NCBI GenBank assembly: GCA_002914805.1
Contig: JXTB01000330.1
Location: 420,023 to 484,022 of the forward strand
Length of the DNA stretch: 64,000 nucleotides
DNA from: Parasponia andersonii
Lineage: Eukaryota > Streptophyta > Magnoliopsida > Rosales > Cannabaceae
Direction: 5' to 3'
Shown: positions 47,770-57,452 of the stretch, piece after piece
Layout of the letters: every line of letters starts with the position of its first letter
Position numbering within the stretch: position 1 is the first letter of the stretch
Made by a program: the position numbers and the translations under genes
The notes under the pieces: generated by a model
Database searches by the model: none
Seen by the model: only the letters and a program-made list of their open reading frames with translations
What the model was told of the DNA's origin: nothing

Positions 47770-48851
47770 CTGTCTGCCATCCAGTCCTTCTACTCTTCTC
47801 GCGTAAGAGATCTGACCAGGGAACTGAGTTCCTGTTCTGCACTAGCCGAGCGCAGCGAGGCCGCCCTCGCCGAATTGAGGTCCGACTTTGACATATATCG
47901 GAGCTTCGAGGAGGCGAAGGTCAGCAGTGTGGTGGCTCACGCTCTGAGTGTCGAAAGGACCAGACGCGAGGAGCTGGCTGCGAGACTGGCTCAAGCAGAG
48001 GCTGACAAACTTGCCCAATCCAAAGCCGCCAGACTGGCCCAGGGCGAGCTGAGGATCAAGGAGCAAGAGCTACAGAGTCGGGGGCAGAGATGGGATTGGC
48101 CTTCATTGCTCGTGACCAGGCTATTGAGGACGCCAAGGAAGCGAGAAAAGCCGAGGCGGCAGCCAAGCTAGGGGCCCACACTCTGCAACGCAGACTTGAC
48201 CGGTCCCATAAGGTAAACCGATATCTCTTTTTGGACCATAAAAATTTGATGGGTGCTCAGGTGGAGATGTCTCGTAAACACTGCGAGGACCTTGCTAGTA
48301 TTAACTCTTTATTGGTCGACTTATCGCAGCGGCAGGCGGAGCTCAGGTTGGCGGCGCTGAAGGATAGGCTGGCGGATGCGGAGAAATTAAAGACAAGGTA
48401 CCAGAGGCAGGTGGACGTCCTTTCTGCAGAAAGCTATAGGTCTGTTTGGGAGAATAGAGAGTTTGAAAACCACACCGAGGTGGTGACGCCAGACCAATTT
48501 GACGATCAGAAAGGCATTGAGAGAGACCATTACTCCGTCAAGCACTATATGCAGCAGCTCAGGGACGAGATCAGTATCACGTACCTAGCCGACATGCTGG
48601 AGATGCTTGCCATGGAAAAGGACGGGCCCTCTACATCTGCTCCTGGTGCCATAGAGCTTGTCTCCGCTTTTGGTCCGCCAGATCGAACTCCGGAAGCCCT
48701 TGATATTCAGCCTAGCCTGGGGGTCTCAACTGGTGAAGGGTCTGGCGCAGTCATTGTATCTAGTGACGAATCTGACCCTGCCATGCCACCCTCCACCGGG
48801 GCCAGTCCAAGCACTGAGATTGGCCGCGCTCCCATGGATGGAGGTAACTAG
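47770..48851 (+). pseudogene. Antisense additional ORF, C-terminal coiled-coil part
   Basis: It continues with LSAIQSFYSSRVRDLTREL and long Ala/Glu/Arg-rich heptad stretches (EELAARLAQAEADKLAQS, then AELRLAALKDRLADAEKLKT), predicting a long coiled coil. It ends with a Ser/Pro-rich acidic tail and TAG at 48849-48851. A one-base frameshift near 48080 links two frames. The layout of N-terminal globular domain, disordered middle, coiled coil and acidic tail matches additional ORFs known in Tat elements. Its stop lies about 2.1 kb from the converging pol end. Confidence 0.65.
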
Positions 48852-49589
48852 GGTCTCTAACTTTGTACATTTGTAATGCTGAACTTCGTTGTAATCCTTC
48901 AAACAAATAATAAGAATCGTGCAATTCTCCTTAGTCTGTTTTCTTTTTCTTTGTTGACCATGTCCGACCGTCTGTATGAATAATTGTATGGACTCGATTT
49001 CAGACTATTAGTGAGTCTTCCTTGGGTCATGACTGCCAAGATTAGTTCTGAAGATAGGGGTGCAAGTTTTGAATCATCCGGTTTTATGGACATAACTCTT
49101 GTTATAACTTGTTTTGGCAGAGTTCGACCCACGCGTGTGGCTAGATTTTTCCGACCCCAAGTGGGACCGTGCTCGAAACTAGCTCCAAGGATTGGTCGAC
49201 CATTGTTTGGACCCGTCGTTGCAAAAGAGAAGGCCTGGGCTTGGCTCTTACCGGGAACAGACAGGGCATTATCACTCCAACATCTTCTTAAGAGTCCGCA
49301 CTAGACCTGTATCTCGCAAGTAGGGTTCATGAGTGCTCATCACCATTAACCGCGCGCTTTGTACTTTTAGGACATAATAAACAGGCTTTAATTTTGATTT
49401 CTGTCTTCACGTTTGGTTTGGTTCTGGCAAATCCGTTCACACCCTGATCATGCAAAATTACATCATCCCCCGGCTAGAGTTTGTTTCCCTTTAGCTCTTC
49501 GTGTAGCCAAAACATTCCTTAGGAAGGGTCCACTTCCAACGGGTGGATCTCGACCCTGCTTTCCTTTAGCTCTTCATGTAGCTAGAAGT
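48852..49589. other. Non-coding 3' region of the Tat element between aORF and tandem array
   Basis: No domain is recognisable. It contains two partial repeats of an AGCTCTTC.TGTAGC word (about 49490-49580), which may be diverged outer units of the neighbouring array. Confidence 0.5.
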
Positions 49590-50615
49590 GTTCTTTGCGG
49601 GGTCCGCTGGCAAGCTTTTGGATTGCACACCCCCTTTCTTTTCGTACGTTTTCTTGGGTCATCGACAAGTGTTTTATTGCACGATTCGATTCCCAGAGTA
49701 CGATCATTTTCGAGGTTTGCTGGCAAGTTTTTGGTGCACAGCAGTTTACTCTTCGCACGTTTTCTCAGGTCATCAACGAGCGACGTGAGTACCATAGTGC
49801 GAGCATTTTCGAGGTCTGCTGGCAAGTTTTTGTTGCACAGCAGTTTCCTCTTCGCACGTTTTCTCGGGTCGTCGACGAGCGACGTGAGTCCCAGAGTGCG
49901 AGCATTTTCGAGATCTACTGGAAAGTATTTGGTTGCACAGCAGTTTACTCTTCGCACGTTTTCTCGAGTCGTTGACGAGCGATGTGAGTCCCAGAGTGCG
50001 AGCATTTTTGAGGTCTGCTGGCAAGTTTTTGGTTGCACAGCAGTTTCCTCTTCGCACGTTTTCTCGGGTCGTCGACGAGCGACATGAGTCCCATAGTGCG
50101 GGCGTTTTTGAGGTCTGCTAGCAAGATTTTGTTGCACAGCTATTTCCTCCTCGCACATTTTCTCGAGTCGTCGACGAGCGATGTGAGTCCCATAGTGCGG
50201 CCGTTTTTGAGGTCTGCTGGCAAGATTTTGTTGCACAGCTATTTCCTCCTCGCACGTTTTCTCGGGTCGTCGACGAGCGACGTGAGTCCCATAGTGCGGG
50301 CATTTTTGAGGTCTGCTGGCAAGATTTTGTTGCACAGCTATTTCCTCTTCGCACGTTTTTTCGGGTCGTCGACGAGCGACGTGAGTCCCATAGTGCGGGC
50401 ATTTTTGAGGTCTGCTGGCAAGATTTTGTTGCACATCTATTTCCTCCTCGCACGTTTTCTCGGGTCGTCGACAAGCGACGTGAGTCCCATAGTGCGGGCG
50501 TTTTTGAGGTCTGCTGGCAAGTTTTTGTTACACAGCAGTTTCCTCTTCGCACGTTTTCTCAGGTTGTTGACGAGCGACGTGAGTCCCAGAGTGCGAGCAT
50601 TGATTGCGCGAATAA
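49590..50615. repeat. 99-bp tandem repeat array inside the Tat element, about nine to ten units
   Basis: The landmark GCACGTTTTCTC recurs at 49755, 49854, 49954, 50054, 50153, 50252, 50351, 50450 and 50549, spaced 99 or 100 nt. Each unit includes GTCGACGAGCGACGTGAGTC and a GAGGTCTGCTGGCAAG block. A diverged unit precedes it at about 49644. Because 99 is a multiple of three and the unit lacks stops in some frames, long 33-residue-periodic open frames appear on both strands. I read these as artefacts, not genes. Confidence 0.93.
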
Positions 50616-50693
50616 TGCGTATGGTCCGTAACTGTGGAAGCCCCTTTTCCGTGGCAACCTGGTAGTATTTTTAGCCTGCGCAAACAAAATGTT

Positions 50694-50897
50694 GGGTCTG
50701 CCGCTGTGGGCAGACCCTCTTCCGTAGCAGCCTGGTATCTTTTGCCCGTGCACCTGAAGCGTCGGGTCTGTCAGTGAGAGCATGCCCTTTTTCGGAAGAC
50801 CTTAACCTGTTCCGGAATTAAGTTTTACAATAATATGAACGCTCATATAGGTCTCATGCATTAGTAGTATGTGGGGTCTGCCGCTGTGGGCAGACCT
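50694..50897. repeat. Two copies of a GGGTCTGCC hairpin
   Basis: GGGTCTGCC, a GCTGTG loop, then GGCAGACC(C) occurs at about 50694-50717 and again at about 50875-50897. Each can form a perfect stem of at least 8 bp. Confidence 0.7.
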
Positions 50898-50999
50898 CAA
50901 AGATAAATCTATGTGGAAAAAGAGAACATGACCTGTTTAAAATTTAGGCTTTTCAACAACATAGGCATTTACATGGTCTTACATTATATGTATGTGCCT

Positions 51000-52340
51000 T
51001 ACACGTGATACTTTTTCAAGTGCTGAGCGTTCCACGTGTTCGGCACATTTTTCCCCGTTTTGAGTTCCTTCAAGACATACGCACCATTGTCGAGCGCTTT
51101 GATTACCTCATAGGGTTCGATCTAATTGGAGTCCAGTTTCGAGGGATTCCCTGTTCTAGCTTTCAGGACCAATCCCCGGCGTTAAATCATCGGGCACTAA
51201 CCTTTTTCACGTAGTAAGACCTAGCTTGCTGGTGGTATGAAGCCAGGTGGACCAAGGCCATGTTTCTCGTTTCTTCCAGGAGGTCTGTGTTGCAGCTTAA
51301 CTGGCGCTCGTTTAGGGGGGCATCTTTTACCACTTCGGAGGGGAGGGTCGGGAGGCCGACCTCAGTCGGGATCACAGCCTCTGATCCATAGACCATGGTG
51401 AATGGTGTTCTCCCAGTAGACCTCTGCTCTGTGGTTCAACGGGCCCACACAACGGCCGGCATCTCTTCTAACCACTTGCCCTTAGCCTCCTGGATGTTGT
51501 TGAATATGGCTTTGTTCATCGCCTCTGCTTGACCGTTCCCCTGAGGGTAGTTTACGGAAGAGAAACTGAGCCTTATATCATACAGCTTGCACAAATCCTT
51601 GAGCTTAGCATTTTGGAACTGCATGCCATGATCGGCGTGTATCTCTTTCGGGATCCCGAATCGGCAGATTATGTTCTTCCAGATGAAGTTAATCGTGTCT
51701 GCCTTATTCACTGTCGTGTAGGCTTCGGCCTCTACCCACTTGGTGAAGTAGTCCATGGCCAGTAGGACGTATCTCTTTCCTCCTGGACTTCTGGGGAGCT
51801 CTCCGACGATATCCAGACCCCACTTGGCAAACAGCCAAGGAGTTATGTTCGAATGTAGAATCTCCGCGGGCTTACGTTTCATCGGGGCGAACTTCTGGCA
51901 TTTTTCACATTTTTTACGAATTTGCCTGCCTCCGCCATCATGTATGGCCAAAAATATCCAGCCGTTAGAGCCTTGTGGGCGAGGCTGCGCCCACCAGAGT
52001 GGTTGCCGCATACTCCCTCGTGGATTTCCTCCATTAGTTTTTGTGCTTCGACGGGGCCTATGCAGCGTAGCATCGGACCCATTGTCGATCTTCTGTATAA
52101 CTGTTCACCCATCATCGAGTACCTAGCGGCCTTTAATCTGACTGACCTCGCTTCCCGAGGGTCTGCGGGCAGGTTCCCCAACGTCAAATACTGTGTGATG
52201 GGCTTCATCCACCCTTCGTCAGCAGCGCCGGTTGCAAACACGTGGTGCACAGGGGTCTGCGGGGGGTCCTCCATGCTCCCACCTTCTAAGAGGACTTCTG
52301 TGCTTTCAGCAGTGCCCCCGATCGATGCATTCTTAGCTAG
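51000..52340 (-). pseudogene. Tat integrase
   Basis: On the minus strand the zinc finger begins HEGVCGNHSGGRSLAHKALT and its Cys pair is CEKC. The core has GLDIVGELPRSPGGKRYVLL, then IPKEIHADHGMQF and GNGQAEAMNK, so the DDE positions are recognisable. A long C-terminal part (TPFTMVYGSEAVIPTEVGLP) ends near 51000 in a conserved LKTGKN-NTWNAQHLKKYH-like tail. A one-base deletion in an A-run at about 51915 separates the HH and CC parts, and a stop lies near 51436. The domain would integrate cDNA. Confidence 0.9.
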
Positions 52341-52790
52341 CGCATCAGCCCTCTGGTTCATCTCCCTGGGGATCGGTTCGATATTGAATTTGCCAAAGCG
52401 AGCTTTTGCCCCCATCACTTTGGAGAAGTACCTGTGCAACCTCAGTTCTTTTACTTCGAAGTCTCCTCTGACCTGACCTGCAATCAACTGCGAGTCAGTC
52501 TTCACGGCGATATCCTCTACTCCAAAGTGTAGTGCCAACTCAAGGCCTTGCAACAGTGCCTCGTACTCCGCCTCGTTGTTAGTCGCCTGGAAGCCGAGCC
52601 TCAATGCTTTCTCAACTCTGAGACTCGTTGGGGTCTGCAAGACTATCCCGAGACCCGACCTTGAGGCATTCGTGGATCCGTCTGTGTAGAGCGTCCAGGC
52701 TGAAGGGGGATGAAATTGAGACATCTGATTTGGGTCATGCCGCTCGCTAAAGGATTCGATTTCCACCAGAAAATCCACCATGACCTGTCC
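52340..52790 (-). pseudogene. Second, archaeal-type RNase H (aRH) of the Tat element
   Basis: Motifs WTLYTDGSTNASRSGLGIVL, then ATNNEAEYEALLQGLELAL, KTDSQLIAGQVRGDFEVKE and NQRADALAKNA include the expected D-E-D acidic residues and a final D. A second RNase H of this type between the original RNase H and integrase is a defining trait of the Tat lineage. This domain has no internal stop and is the best preserved part of pol along with RT. Confidence 0.88.
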
Positions 52791-53204
52791 TTTCTTTGTC
52801 GTTCGAGGCTGATATTCGATATCGTATATCCCCAGCTCGATGGCTCATTTGGTCAGTCGTCCCGACAGGTCTGGTTTGGCCAAGATTTGACGAATGGGGA
52901 AATCCGTATACACAGTGACAGAGTGCGCCTCAAAATATGGCCGGAGTTTCTTTTTAGCGTTGACTAGAGCGAGGACTAGCTTTTCTGCCACACTGTATCG
53001 GGTTTCGGTATCTAGGAGCATGCGGCTTATATAAAACATCGGTTTCTGTTTACCGTCTTCCTCAATGAACAGTACGGCGCTGACCGTTACTTCGGACACC
53101 GCTAAATAGGCATATAGATGCTCCCCCTCTGCCGAGGAAGCCAGGATAGGTGGATGACTCAGATACAGCTTGAGGTCTGCCAGCGCCCTGTCCTGTTCTT
53201 CCCC
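52790..53204 (-). pseudogene. Original RNase H domain of the Tat element
   Basis: SEVTVSAVLFIEEDGKQKPM, YISRMLLDTETRYSVAEKLV and VYTDFPIRQIL identify the ancestral Ty3/gypsy RNase H. A stop after SGRLTK (about 52845) and another just after the RT frame (about 53205) interrupt it. The first Asp of the expected D-E-D set is not obvious, consistent with decay of this domain in dual-RNase H elements. Confidence 0.82.
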
Positions 53205-54257
53205 CTATATGGCAGTAGAGCTTTTCTTCAAGCATTGGAAGAAAGGCTTGCATCGGTCAGACATCTTGGATACGAATCGGCTGAGAGCGGCTACCTTCCT
53301 GGCCAGGTGTTGGACCTCTCGAACGGATGAGGGTCTCTGCACATTCGCGATCGAGGTCAGCTGGGTCGGGTTTGCCTCAATACCCCTCCGGCTCATGATA
53401 TGCCCTAAGAATTGCCCAGAAGATACCCCAAACGCACACTTCTTGGGATTTAGATGCATCTGATGTTGCCTTAGAATCTGAAAACATTCGTCCAGGTACC
53501 TCAGATGGTCTGAATCCTCCCTGCTCTTCACGACCATATCGTCGATGTAGACCTCCATAGTCTTTCCCAGTAGCCTGGCGAACATTTTATTCATGAACCT
53601 TTGGTAGGTTGCCCTCGTGTTCTTCAGGCCAAATGGCATACGCCTGTAGTAGTACAGACCTCGCTCCGTGATAAAAGCTGTGTGGATCTGGTCTTTCGCG
53701 TACAGAGGGATCTGGTTGTATCTGGAATAGGCATCCAGAAAGCTCATTCTATTGAATCCCGCTGTCGCATCTATCATTTGGTCGATTCTTGAGAGGGGGA
53801 AACTATCCTTCGAGCAGGCCTTGTTCAGGTTGGTGAAGTCTATACAAATACGATCATTGCCGTTTTTCTTTTTCACCACTACCGGGTTGGAGACCCATCG
53901 CGGGTATATGCATTCCCTGATCAGACCGCTCTCCAGCAGCTTTTCTACCTCCTTATTGATCGTCCTGTTTTTCTCTGGTGTGAACCTTCGGGGTTTCTGC
54001 CTGACTGAAGGGAAATGGGGGTCTATGTTCAGGCGGTGGCAGGAGTGTTCGGGGTCTATCCCGGGCATATCATCGTAGGAACACGCGAAGACGTCCTCAT
54101 TCCGCTTCAGGAATTCCAGCATCTCGTTCTTTTGCTCCTCGGGTAATAAGGCCCTGATCAGAACCACTTTCGCCGGCTCTGCCTCTTTCAAAGGGACCGC
54201 TACCAGCTCCTCGATCGTGGATTCAGGACCGTTAGATTCCTCTTCGATTCGCCTCAT
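53205..54257 (-). CDS. Tat reverse transcriptase domain, uninterrupted frame
   Basis: A 350-codon open frame runs from MRRIEEESNGPESTIEELVA through the RT core: PRWVSNPVVVKKKNGNDRIC, RMSFLDAYSRYNQIPL, MPFGLKNTRATYQRFMNKMF and the catalytic YIDDMVVKS. It then continues into the connection (HLARKVAALSRFVSKMSDR). All core catalytic Asp residues are present. It is one segment of a longer polyprotein, so the ATG at 54257 is probably internal. It is bounded by stops on both sides. Confidence 0.92.
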   Translation of the reverse strand: MRRIEEESNGPESTIEELVAVPLKEAEPAKVVLIRALLPEEQKNEMLEFLKRNEDVFACSYDDMPGIDPEHSCHRLNIDPHFPSVRQKPRRFTPEKNRTINKEVEKLLESGLIRECIYPRWVSNPVVVKKKNGNDRICIDFTNLNKACSKDSFPLSRIDQMIDATAGFNRMSFLDAYSRYNQIPLYAKDQIHTAFITERGLYYYRRMPFGLKNTRATYQRFMNKMFARLLGKTMEVYIDDMVVKSREDSDHLRYLDECFQILRQHQMHLNPKKCAFGVSSGQFLGHIMSRRGIEANPTQLTSIANVQRPSSVREVQHLARKVAALSRFVSKMSDRCKPFFQCLKKSSTAI

Positions 54258-54990
54258 GTACGCTGGCAGGTGGTCCTCTGATTGCTATCCTTTCCCGGTT
54301 GCGGTGCTTGCATCCGCGTCGGCTCCCCTCAGAGCGGCTGAAAAGCATTTCTTCGCAGAGGCCTGGTCTCCCTTGATGTCAATCGTGTATGTACCGTCCT
54401 TTGATTGACATCTTAAGACCTGGTGGAGGGTGGAAGCGACCCCATGCATGGCGTGGATCCATCCCCTTCCCATGATGACGTTGAAGGAGGACTGGCAGTC
54501 AATGATGACGAAATCCACGTCCAAGCACCTTTCAACTGCGCAGACATTAAGCGTCACAATGCCCAAAGGGCAGACCCTCGTGCTGTCAAAAGCGAACAGC
54601 GGTTGACAGGTCGGCCTGAGTACGCTTCTATCCAAACCCATATTCTCAAATGTACTGAGGAATAGGATATCGACACTGCTCCCACCATTGATCAGGACCC
54701 TTCCGACCAATACGGAGCCGATCTGCAGTTTAATCACCAAGGGATCGTCGTGAGGATGACACACCGTGGTTAAATCTTGCTGGGTGAAAACGATGGGGGC
54801 GGCGGATGTGCGGCTTTCTCCTGACATCAAGTGGTTGACGGAGTGGCCCATCCCCCTCAAGCACTTCACTCTACCCTCAGCTCTTTTGAGGCATCTTTCT
54901 TTTTCCTCTTGATCTTGGGTCGGCTCTGGTCTATCCACAATGGTCGGCACTATCCTCAGGGTCTGCTCTCCCAACCCAGAGGCTTGGCCT
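54258..54990 (-). pseudogene. Tat aspartic protease region
   Basis: Upstream of RT in element sense, VGRVLINGGSSVDILFLSTF marks the retropepsin active-site loop. The expected catalytic Asp is Asn here (AAT), a single G-to-A change. Other family blocks follow (PLGIVTLNVCAVERCLDVDF, IIDCQSSFNVIMGRGWIHAM). The frame is open for about 229 codons and ends at a stop near 54285. The domain would process the polyprotein, but the Asn should abolish catalysis. Confidence 0.88.
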
Positions 54991-56490
54991 GCTTCCCTTT
55001 CTCAGGCTTGGTGACGTCTTCCAGCGGTTGGGTTCTGCCGGTTTTCATGTACTGCTTCAGCCTGTCAGCGTGGATTGCCATCATGATCTGAGCGTAAAGG
55101 TTGCGGCAGTGGACGATGTCGTGTCCGAAGTCTTTGTGGAACTAGCAATACCTGTTCCTATTCTTCATATGCTCAGGGATGCCAGATTTGGGTGGGTCTT
55201 TGAAAATGCCCCTGTCCTTGTTTTGGATGTATATCACGTCGATCGGCGTGTTGAGCTCATACTTCAGTAGAGGGTCACAGATCATCTTCCTCCTCTTGCC
55301 ACCTTCCTGACCGCCCCGGACGGGGACTTCCTACTTCGGAGCCGGCCCTTGGCCCGGTGAGGGCCTCTTCACCCCTTGCGTGGCTGGGGGTTGTACTGGG
55401 GTCGTTGTTATTATGACAGAGGTCTTGGGCACCTTCTGGTGGTTTCTAGCAACCTGAATACCCCTTCCGATTTTGCCTGGATGTCCGCCATATCGTAAGG
55501 AAGATTTAGAAAGAGGTGGTCCGATAACATTGATCCTGGCTGCAGGATCCTGACGAATGAGCCTGCGGCTTGAACCGAATCAGCATTATGGACCAAGGAC
55601 ATTACCTCGAGAAAGCGCGAGAGGTACTATCGCGGAGACTCATCTGCGGCCTGCTCTAATCGGTCCAGGTCTCGCATGGTTTTTTGCTATCTCTGCACAC
55701 CCGCGTACTGCTTCAAGAAGAGCTTGCAGAAATCTTCAAACCCGTTTATGGATTTTTTTGGGAGCTGCCTGAACCACAACAGGGCCGGTCCTGCTAGGGT
55801 CGTAGAGAAGACTTTACAGATTACGGCCTCGTCCCTGGTCTCCAAAGCCATCTTCTGCTGAAAGTGGTATATATGGTCCAGGGGTTCAATTTTTCTCTCG
55901 AACGGCCTGAAGGTCGGGGTCGTGAAGTCCCTTAGCCTGGGCTCCATCTTGATCCAGTCGGTGAAGGCCGTCCGGTTGATCCCTCGCACAGTTTGCTCTG
56001 CTAGATCGTCGGGGGTCTGGCTGTGATGGGCCCCGAGTCTCTTACCCAACTCTGCCATCATCTCTTGCTTCCAATCGGGAGGCGTACCTCCTGGGCTTCC
56101 ATGGTGCCTTCCGCCTATCGTGCCCCTAGTTTGGAAGGGTCTCAACTGGCTTTGACGTGCCCCCTGCATATGCGATCCGGAGGGTGTAGGAACTTCCCCT
56201 CACGGTTGATTTCTGAATTCTTGCTGGACTTCTTCGTCAAAATCTTCTCTCCGCTGGGTCCTGTCTTCGCTCGCCAGTAGCCCTTCGAGGCGGGCGTTAT
56301 CTCTGCGTACCTCTGCGACTTCGTCCTTTAAACCCAGGACGGCTTTGTGAGCCATGTCTGCCTTCCGGTTTGCTTCTGCAAGGGCGGCAAGCATCTGATC
56401 CAGCTTCTGCTCCAGATCCGATCGTGCTTCTCGGGAGCTCCCTTCGGCATCGGGACGTGCGGTCCTGGTTGTCATCCTTGAGGATACCAT
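54991..56490 (-). pseudogene. Tat gag, broken
   Basis: In minus sense it starts MVSSRMTTRTARPDAEGSSR at 56490 with a coiled-coil N-terminus (LDQMLAALAEANRKADMAHK). After a stop at about 56200 the gag core follows (PPDWKQEMMAELGKRL, then RPFERKIEPLDHIYHFQQKM and FKPLPKKSIN-like WFRQLPKKSINGFEDF) to about 55687. Another segment (FLNLPYDMADIQAK) lies at 55411-55602. A zinc-knuckle-like FHKDFGHD block is at about 55110-55145. At least four stops or frameshifts break it. Confidence 0.85.
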
Positions 56491-56568
56491 CAGCCGTTAT
56501 ATGGCTTTTTGTTCGTGGAGAGCGTGATCGCAAGTATCCTACTCTTTTTCTCACGCTCAACCGTTTTT

Positions 56569-56586
56569 TCCCACAGATGGTGCCAA
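56569..56586 (-). other. Primer-binding site of the Tat element
   Basis: In minus sense TGGCACCATCTGTGGGAA follows the 5' LTR after GTT. It resembles the TGGCGCCGTCTGTGGGAA-type site common in Tat and Athila elements, with two transitions. The tRNA is probably Asp by family precedent. Confidence 0.7.
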
Positions 56587-56588
56587 AC

Positions 56589-57447
56589 TATTGGAGCAAA
56601 TTTCTCACCAGCTGTCCACGTGTCTCAAACTGTTGATACTGTATTCTCCAACTGTCCACGTGTCCTCGCTGCCCCAAAGTACTCTGAACTCTAAGCAGGG
56701 TCAGAGAGGCGGGGGTGGCTAGCGGCAAAGACTCTCCGATATTTAAGTCAGTGGTTTATCTTTGATACAGGGTAGTAAGGAAAAATTTCAGTATGAGTAT
56801 ATCTTTATTTTTTGTAAGCGTACATACCCCTCTCGGGAACGCATGGCTCTTATATAAATAGTCCCGAGATTGTGAACCATACCGGTCTCAATCTCAGGAC
56901 TGAGTACCTTTCTCCTCGAAATCTTTTTCAGAAGTCACGGGCCGAGATTTCCTTGATCTCCTCTGTATCGCCGTAGCCTGATTTCCGCCGCCTCCTATGG
57001 CTTGAATCTGTCAGGAGTGAGATTTGGGTAAATCGTCGTTCTGTCAGGACGGCTTGCCTCTTGCGCACGCCTATCCAGGATTGCATTAAATACTCTGTCT
57101 GAGTCTGGAATCGTGAGTTGCTTTCCATTGTATTCAGATGGAGGACCCTTGGAGTTTCCGACCCCCTCAACTGTCGAGGTAAGGGCCATTGTATTCAGGT
57201 GGAAGACCCTTGGGGGTTCCGACCCCCCAGCTGTCAAGATAAGGGTCGGACTGGGCCGGGCCTGTTCAGGGTCCGTGATGGGCCCGGCCCTAACCTTGGG
57301 AAGCCCAATAACCAATTTGGTATCACGTGCGACCCGCGTGGCCTTTAGCTAATCATTCTCGACAGCTGTCGGATAGTGGGCCCCGTTTGTGACCTGTTCT
57401 GCTACTTAATCGTCCACGTGGTGTATGATTTGGGAACGGGTCCCACA
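56589..57447 (-). repeat. 5' LTR (element sense) of the Tat element, 859 bp
   Basis: Plus-strand ends are TATTGG (TG changed to TA) and TCCCACA. It lacks the 60-bp inverted U3 copy found in the left LTR. The TATA-like stretch is at about 56847-56862 in minus sense. Confidence 0.93.
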
Positions 57448-57452
57448 CCCTC
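57448..57452. repeat. Right target-site duplication CCCTC of the Tat element
   Basis: An exact match to 44678-44682. Confidence 0.9.

Larger units (their letters stand above)
44683..57447 (-). mobile_element. Complete Tat-lineage Ty3/gypsy retrotransposon (12.8 kb), degenerate
   Basis: LTRs at 44683-45593 and 56589-57447 with a perfect CCCTC TSD enclose, in minus-strand order, PBS, gag, protease, RT, RNase H, a second archaeal-type RNase H, integrase, a 99-bp tandem array, an antisense ORF on the plus strand, and a hairpin with polypurine tract. Dual RNase H and an antisense additional ORF near the 3' LTR are known traits of the Tat lineage. The element is visibly more GC-rich than its AT-rich surroundings. 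Stops, single-base frameshifts and a changed protease active site show it is not autonomous now. Confidence 0.95.

Noticed and set aside
49590-50615. Possible CRISPR-like array
   Set aside because: The whole unit repeats with no unique spacers, it sits inside a plant retrotransposon, and CRISPR arrays are not expected in plant nuclear DNA.
49574-50665. Long open frames on both strands with 33-residue periodicity
   Set aside because: They follow the 99-bp tandem array, whose unit length is a multiple of three. No start, domain or conservation supports a protein.
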